From: Sisyra terminalis
Taxonomy: Eukaryota > Arthropoda > Insecta > Neuroptera > Sisyridae
Reading direction: 5' to 3'
Assembly (NCBI GenBank): GCA_958496175.1
Contig: OY292275.1
Span: 14,694,001-14,758,000 of the forward strand
DNA length: 64,000 bases
The notes under the pieces are model-generated. The model searched no databases and was not told where the DNA came from. It worked only from the letters and a program-made list of their open reading frames with translations. Shown piece by piece: positions 58,546 through 64,000 of this stretch (the stretch's first letter is position 1; the number at the start of each line of letters is the position of its first letter). The position numbers and the translations under genes are program-made.

Positions 58546-59605
58546 GTTTTCCAATTCAAATTAAGAAAAGATTCATTTTTTTTTGTTTTTATTGTTTTTG
58601 GAAACGTAGATCAATTTTGCTTATACGTAGCGGGTAAACAAAGGAAACAGATATTTGATGTACTCCTTACTTCTGCATTGAAATTTATTTCCCTAGACCT
58701 CCTAGAATATTTGAATGACTAATTGGAACCCAGATTTTTTCCATCTTTATCCTTGTGGGAAACATTAAAGAATGTTCTCAATTTTTATTTAATTTTATAA
58801 ACCAAATAAGTAAGTATATACTCAAATTTTCAATCATTTGGTCATACTACTTTGACTATATTATTTTAAGCTTTTATGACATCAATCTTTAATACTAAAT
58901 AACTCAATCAAATACAATTTTTCCGCTGACTTTGAACAATAATACTGTTTATACAATATATAAAATTATTTTTTTTGTTGTACAAATAAATAACTCAACT
59001 TGATGAGTTTCTTTCATTCAAAAAAAACACTTTTATTATTCACATTCGTTTAATTCGTAAGAAATATTTTTGTTTCTTTTATATAACGAGTCATTAAAAG
59101 AACAAAACTTAGACGTTAAATTAGACGATGGCAAAGACAAAATCGTTAATATTAACTAAGGCTGACCTTTCAACTGTATTTAACGCAATAGAATTTCTTA
59201 AGGTGCTTTGAACTTATTGGTGTACCGGGAGTTGTCATCGCCTGCACTGTTTCATCGCAACACGGCGAGCTTTTGCACTGTGCTGGAGAGCTTTTAGCGA
59301 TGTCTTCTATAATTAAACGTACCTTAAATATTAATTGACTTTAAGTTGTTATCTCGCTTGCGATGCAATATATTAAGTTATTTTTTTACCTTTTTCTTCA
59401 TTAATTAGCAACAGACTGTAGAGGAATTTTTCTCATTCGTACGCGTCACTGTCTAGGATAATGAAACGCAATTAATTCAAATAAAAAATATAGATAATTG
59501 CTTTCGAAAATTCGCTTTACTTTTTTTATTGGAAAGACGTAAAATATTATATTATCAAAAATAAAAAATATTTTCCTGGTTGTTCTCATCCATGGTGTGG
59601 TAAAT
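58546..59605. other. Intron sequence with a truncated family A arm
   Basis: At about 58918-58970 a fragment CCGCTGACTTTGAACAATAA..TATACAATATATAAAAT matches the outer part of a family A arm and then stops. About 59215-59310 is GC-richer (GCAACACGGCGAGCTTTTGC) with no recognisable product. No pore exon of the channel is found. Confidence 0.45.
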
Positions 59606-59669
59606 AATTAATAATGTTCTTGGGAACTTGGATTTAAATAATAAGACGTTATTTTTCAAATTATCTCAA

Positions 59670-59702
59670 CGTTTCGTTGGTATTTATTTCCAACTTCTTC
59701 AG
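59670..59702 (-). ncRNA. Hammerhead-like core, family B
   Basis: On the minus strand: CTGAAGA, A, stem GTTGG, loop AAATAAATA, stem CCAAC, GAAACG, TTGAG. N7 is A. Repeated at 60590-60622. Confidence 0.4.
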
Positions 59703-59830
59703 GAGAATTTTTGTTGTTAACATCCTCGTTGTAAATACTGGCTTTTTAACAAGATTTTTAACAAGATAACCGAGTGAGTACCCTAGTGGCAATTATACTA
59801 ACACATATGGTACATTAGAGTATTATAATG

Positions 59831-59990
59831 TAATATAATATAATATAATATAATATAACATAATATAATATAATATAATATAATATAATATAATATAATA
59901 TAATATAATATAATATAATATAATAAAATATAATATAATATAATATAATATAATATAATATAATATAATATAATATAATATAAAATATAA
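59831..59990. repeat. (TAATA)n pentanucleotide array, unit 1
   Basis: About 150 bases of TAATA with a few interruptions (ATAACATAAT, AATAAAATA). It forms the loop of the family B palindrome. Its translation gives long YYIIL runs, which are not a protein. Confidence 0.95.
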
Positions 59991-60105
59991 TACTGGCATG
60001 TATGTGTCAGTATAATTGCCACTAGCGTACTCACTCGGTTATCTTGTTAAAAATCTTGTTAAAAAACCAGTATTTCCAACGAGGATGTTAACAACAAAAA
60101 TTCTC

Positions 60106-60138
60106 CTGCAGAAGTTGGAAATAAATACCAACGAAACG
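60106..60138 (+). ncRNA. Hammerhead-like core, family B
   Basis: CTGCAGA (A6 replaced, so inactive if a hammerhead), A, stem GTTGG, loop, stem CCAAC, GAAACG. Inverted partner of 59670-59702; repeated at 61036-61068. Confidence 0.35.
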
Positions 60139-60336
60139 TTGAGATAATTTGAAAAATAACGTCTTATTATTTAAATCCAAGTTCCCGAGAACATTATTAA
60201 TTATAAAAGATTTACTGCTTATACAATATATAGGATATATTGCGGTCCAATTTATGTAGTATAATTTAATATAATAATATACAAAAATCATACCATAAAC
60301 ATAAAATTTGAACAGAAGTTCACACAAAAATATTCG

Positions 60337-60385
60337 TGACGTATTGCCCAGATACGTATTTCGATTGCCAAGCAAGCTTCCTCAG
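60337..60385 (-). ncRNA. Hammerhead-like core, family A
   Basis: On the minus strand: CTGAGGA, AGCTTGCTTGGCAATC, GAAAT, hairpin ACGTAT-CTGGGCA-ATACGTC, ACG. Both core halves are intact here, the fullest family A version in the window. An identical copy is at 61267-61315. Confidence 0.42.
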
Positions 60386-60589
60386 TGGTCATCAAGTAGT
60401 TTGGTTCACTCCGTAACTGCTTTGTGAATCAACACATTATTATTATACTATTATTATATTAAATTATACTACATAAATTGGACCGCAATATATCCTATAT
60501 ATTGTATAAGCAGTAAATCTTTTATAATTAATAATGTTCTCGGGAACTTGGATTTAAATAATAAGACGTTATTTTTCAAATTATCTCAA

Positions 60590-60622
60590 CGTTTCGTTGG
60601 TATTTATTTCCAACTTCTTCAG
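60590..60622 (-). ncRNA. Hammerhead-like core, family B (duplicate unit 2)
   Basis: Duplicate of 59670-59702, offset 920. Confidence 0.4.
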
Positions 60623-60750
60623 GAGAATTTTTGTTGTTAACATCCTCGTTGTAAATACTGGCTTTTTAACAAGATTTTTAACAAGATAACCGAGTGAGTA
60701 CCCTAGTGGCAATTATACTAACACATATGGTACATTAGAGTATTATAATG

Positions 60751-60920
60751 TAATATAATATAATATAATATAATATAACATAATATAATATAATATAATA
60801 TAATATAATATAATATAATATAATATAATATAATAAAATATAATATAATATAATATAATATAATATAATATAATATAATATAATATAATATAATATAATA
60901 TAATATAATATAAAATATAA
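60751..60920. repeat. (TAATA)n pentanucleotide array, unit 2
   Basis: Same array as at 59831 but 10 bases longer. It carries the same interruptions, confirming duplication of the whole unit rather than independent growth. Confidence 0.95.
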
Positions 60921-61035
60921 TACTGGCATGTATGTGTCAGTATAATTGCCACTAGCGTACTCACTCGGTTATCTTGTTAAAAATCTTGTTAAAAAACCAG
61001 TATTTCCAACGAGGATGTTAACAACAAAAATTCTC

Positions 61036-61068
61036 CTGCAGAAGTTGGAAATAAATACCAACGAAACG
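61036..61068 (+). ncRNA. Hammerhead-like core, family B (duplicate unit 2)
   Basis: Duplicate of 60106-60138, offset 930, with the same CTGCAGA change. Confidence 0.35.
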
Positions 61069-61266
61069 TTGAGATAATTTGAAAAATAACGTCTTATTAT
61101 TTAAATCCAAGTTCCCGAGAACATTATTAATTATAAAAGATTTACTGCTTATACAATATATAGGATATATTGCGGTCCAATTTATGTAGTATAATTTAAT
61201 ATAATAATATACAAAAATCATACCATAAACATAAAATTTGAACAGAAGTTCACACAAAAATATTCG

Positions 61267-61315
61267 TGACGTATTGCCCAGATACGTATTTCGATTGCCA
61301 AGCAAGCTTCCTCAG
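61267..61315 (-). ncRNA. Hammerhead-like core, family A (duplicate unit 2)
   Basis: Duplicate of 60337-60385, offset 930. Confidence 0.42.
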
Positions 61316-61489
61316 TGGTCATCAAGTAGTTTGGTTCACTCCGTAACTGCTTTGTGAATCAACACATTATTATTATACTATTATTATATTAAATTATACT
61401 ACATAAATTGGACCGCAATATATCCTATATATTGTGTACACAGTATAATTGTTCAAAGTCAGCGGAAAAATCTTATTTTGATAAAAAAT

Positions 61490-62795
61490 ATAGTTTAAGA
61501 TTATTATTACTTATTTAAAAAGTGATTAAATCATTAAGACTTTAAGTTACTCAATTTATGTTGACTATAGGTGGAATAAGATGAAATTAAATTAAGGATG
61601 CACGTTTGCAAGAAAAAAAATATCTTTTGACCCTAAAATAGGCTCTTAAAAAATTGAATCAAGATTTCCATCACTCGCAAAAGGACATAACTATAATGAA
61701 TACCTTCGGCTCAAATTTCATCAATTATAATTTCTTCATTATACTATATTATCGCTTATTGCACCAAACATCGATTTTAATGCAGTATCTGTTTACACCC
61801 GTATGTTTTCGTAGGCTTTGCTAGGTAGGGACAATAGATTGCAGTTATTTCTTAAGAGAGTGAATCCTGAAATTTCAAATTTACTCAAAAGAAGTAATGA
61901 TTTTTCTAACCTAATAATTTCATTAACTTTTTATAATCTTGAACAAAAATATTCAATTTTTTTTAAGTCGAGAAAAAAGGAGGTTTTCAATTCGACAAAT
62001 ATATTTAATACGACAACTGGAAAATCAGTGAATACTTTTGTACCGAAAACTTTAATTCTATTTTTTGTAATTTTTGAAAAAAAAAGCTTTGTTATTTGTA
62101 ATAAATATGAATGGTATTTGTTATTTGTTATAATTATCTGAGAAAAATAATTTCCTGAACCTTCAAAAGTTTTCTGGTAAATATAAAAAAATACTTCCTT
62201 TGGATCGATGTATATATTATTATATTACTCGAAGATGAGATTAATAGCGAAACATGATATGATAAAATGCTTTAACATATACTTATACCTATCTATTTTT
62301 GAAACAGCAATTTGATTTTTCCGGAAATTTTAAAAATAATCAACTCTTGAATTGTTTTAGAAACATTTTTTTACGAAAATATTTCTTGAACCCTCTAAAA
62401 ATCGAGAAATCAATAATTTTGAACAATAAAAAATACCAAGTGAATTTTTATTTTAATAACAAAGTTTCCAAACTAATGTAAATAATTATTTTGTAGTAGT
62501 ACTTAACTTAATAAAATAATGCAAACTATTTTGCTCTAAGTATCGCATACCAATCGCATTTTCTTCTAAACTGCGTTTAGTTTTCACCATTATATGATTT
62601 AAATTACTAATTGATAAGTTTGGTAGTTTGGCACCGACTCAAAATTAGTTGTTGATTTTAGTTGGCAGACCTTTTTATTAAGATTAAAATGGTTTACTTC
62701 ATTCTTGATTTTTCACTTCATGTTTTAAAGTTTATATTTGAATACACTTTAAACTGTTTTCCTCCTTGACTCACCAAAATTCATTGCCTATGTTA
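61490..62795. other. Intron sequence, no recognisable feature
   Basis: The 107-codon frame at 61818-62141 (+) starts with TTG, is rich in N, F, K and I, and shows no known motif. I do not regard it as a gene. No pore exon. Confidence 0.45.
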
Positions 62796-63697
62796 CTCTA
62801 TAACCTAGTTTCTTAACCGGTGGTCTACGGACCACTTGTGAATAACTTTTGAAACAGTGATTTTCTGTAAAAACGTTAAGAGACCTTTTTTGTAGAGCAT
62901 TAAATTCCCTTCAAGAATCTATATTGTCCATTTCTATATATTTATTTGTTCGTTAGTTACAAAACTCCAAAATAAAGAAGATAAATTTAAAAATTATATC
63001 AATGTTTAAAGCTTGATTATTCGGAAACAGCGTGTCTGGCGAAAATTTTCAAAAAGACGTTTTTTGTAGGGACTTTAATTTTCTTTAAATATATGTGCAG
63101 ATGAATTTTTTTATCTTGATAGTTTGACAGCATTGACGCAAAAATGAAAGCACAAATAAAATATCGAAATTAATGATGATAGACCTCTAAATATTAATAT
63201 TAAGGCCTCAAACCTTCTCGATATTTTTTTTTGTCATCTTGAACAATATTTTCGGTATAGGTACTTTCCAAAAAAAAAAAATAGTCGATTTTTTTGGTTA
63301 ATTTATATTTATACTTAAAATATAATAAGCTGAATATTTGCAAACAAGTATTTAATACTTATTACTTGCAATTGTACACACATTCCTGTACAATAAAATT
63401 GTTATATCGGGACATTGATATTTGATAGAGAGCCTCATTTGTCGCTCAAATTTTGGTGCACATGTTACATTTTACTCACGTGAACACATTTTTCGCTAGA
63501 AACCAGCGACTAGCGATAGCATGATAATGCTCCTAACACTCCATTATATATTTTTAACTCCATACTAATTATTTTGAATTAAAACTCAATTCTGTTAATA
63601 CCTATTATTTTCTTCCTACATTGATGGTCAGCAAAACATTTTTTGAAATTTTGGGTGGTCCGCGGTTGTAAAAAGTTTGAGAAACTATGCTCTTTAA
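62796..63697. mobile_element. 886-bp hAT-like non-autonomous transposon
   Basis: The element 62804-63689 begins CCTAGTTTCTTAACCGGTGG, then TCTACGGACCAC. It ends with the inverse of CATAGTTTCTCAAACTTTTT and ACAACCGCGGACCACCC. The 8-bp target duplication is CTCTATAA / CTCTTTAA (62796-62803, 63690-63697, one mismatch). The GTTTCTCAAAC..GCGGACCACC ends are typical of hAT elements. No transposase is recognised inside. Confidence 0.75.
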
Positions 63698-64000
63698 TTA
63701 TATCATAATCCTTAATAAAAAGAAATCCAGTATTAAATATTTCAAACTTTATTGAAACTTCAATTTGAATTGTTGTTCAGACCTGTATGAATGCATATAT
63801 AAATCAAAGCCAATTTTAAAAGCTCAGTGAATATAATCTGTGTACATTCAGGTGCAATTCAATATGGTTGGTGTTGCATTGCATTTGGAAGGTCTCATTA
63901 AAAATTACATTCATTACGAGCACAATTACTTTGACATGCACATATTACACAAACAGTTGAAGGTTTATCTTTGATAATGTCGAGCGTTTAGGCCTCACTT
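63698..64000. other. No recognisable feature
   Basis: AT-rich sequence to the window edge. No exon of the channel is recognised. Confidence 0.45.

Larger units (their letters stand above)
59606..60526 (+). repeat. Tandem duplication of a nested composite, unit 1
   Basis: The unit contains a family B palindrome (about 59610-60193, arms TTATCTCAACGTTTCGTTGG.. with a (TAATA)n loop), then a short family A palindrome (about 60194-60511). It is nearly identical to unit 2. Matched points are 920 bases apart before the (TAATA)n array and 930 after it, so the array differs by two 5-base units. Such high identity indicates a recent event. Confidence 0.9.
60527..61432 (+). repeat. Tandem duplication of a nested composite, unit 2
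   Basis: Second copy of the unit at 59606. One visible difference near the start is TCTCGGGAAC against TCTTGGGAAC. At the right edge this copy continues into ..GTGTACACAGTATAATTGTT.. and CAAAGTCAGCGG, the genuine outer arm of family A (as at 58430). Unit 1 instead joins GTATAAGCAGTAAATC to unit 2. Unit 2 therefore retains the original right border. Confidence 0.9.

Noticed and set aside
59215..59310. Possible pore exon of the channel in a GC-richer block
   Set aside because: No GYGD or CGIQH motif in any frame and no suitable splice sites.
59798..60964. Long minus-strand frames made of YYIIL repeats (two copies)
   Set aside because: They are translations of the (TAATA)n array, not proteins.
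60088..61305. Two identical 95-codon minus-strand frames
   Set aside because: Identical because of the tandem duplication. They run across palindrome arms and the family A core and show no protein motif.
61818..62141. 107-codon + strand frame
   Set aside because: TTG start and N/F/K/I-rich composition. Consistent with chance in AT-rich DNA.

Overview
This is an AT-rich stretch of an arthropod (most likely insect) nuclear genome. The evidence is one spliced animal ion-channel gene with GT-AG introns, two heat-shock-type promoters of insect architecture (a TATA box about 30 bases before an Inr or start site, preceded by heat-shock-element arrays), a tRNA-derived SINE, Helitron ends, and many small palindromic DNA transposons. 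There is no prokaryotic gene organisation. The species cannot be fixed from the sequence.

The only host protein gene I can support is on the + strand between 37414 and 57526. It consists of six consecutive exons of a sodium-activated potassium channel of the SLO2 / KCNT (Slack) family. They encode the cytoplasmic N-terminal motif around [12 protein letters not shown] and membrane segments S1 to S5. All splice phases join in frame, giving 210 whole codons. The gene is open at both ends: the first coding exon(s) before 37414 are not recognised, and the pore exon (GYGD filter), S6 and the RCK domains are not in the window. Introns are 305, 4,932, 14,102, 72 and 69 bases, and the long ones are filled with repeats. 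A GC-richer block at about 14870-15140 could be an upstream exon or promoter, but this is weak.

Region 1-37 kb is either upstream sequence or a long 5' intron. It holds two leftward heat-shock promoters (start sites about 2238 and 10149) with no recognisable heat-shock protein behind them. It also holds two copies of a roughly 670-bp palindromic element with 9-bp target duplications, a 225-bp palindromic element with an 8-bp duplication, a decayed Helitron (about 16437-18243), and two copies of a double-palindrome composite. Further features are a decayed non-LTR reverse transcriptase (27917-29080, minus) interrupted by a SINE, an element nested in another with a perfect 9-bp duplication, a 75-bp minisatellite, and a second Helitron 3' end.

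Region 37-57 kb (the introns) holds a nested pair of transposons (37935-39629), the second 225-bp element, a TA-flanked element with CCCCCGAAAATA motifs, two sets of duplicated sequence, and a probable RNase-H remnant. Region 57.5-64 kb is a mosaic of palindromes, including a near-identical 0.92/0.93-kb tandem duplication with (TAATA)n arrays, and a hAT-like element.

The most interesting signal is a short core found about 18 times on both strands: CTGANGA, then A, a variable stem-loop, then GAAACG (or GAAAT followed by another hairpin). The stem arms change together while the single-stranded bases are kept, as in the catalytic core of a hammerhead ribozyme. Copies often sit as convergent or divergent pairs inside long palindromes, resembling Penelope-like elements or retrozymes. 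The extra A and the lack of a convincing stem I mean this remains a hypothesis.
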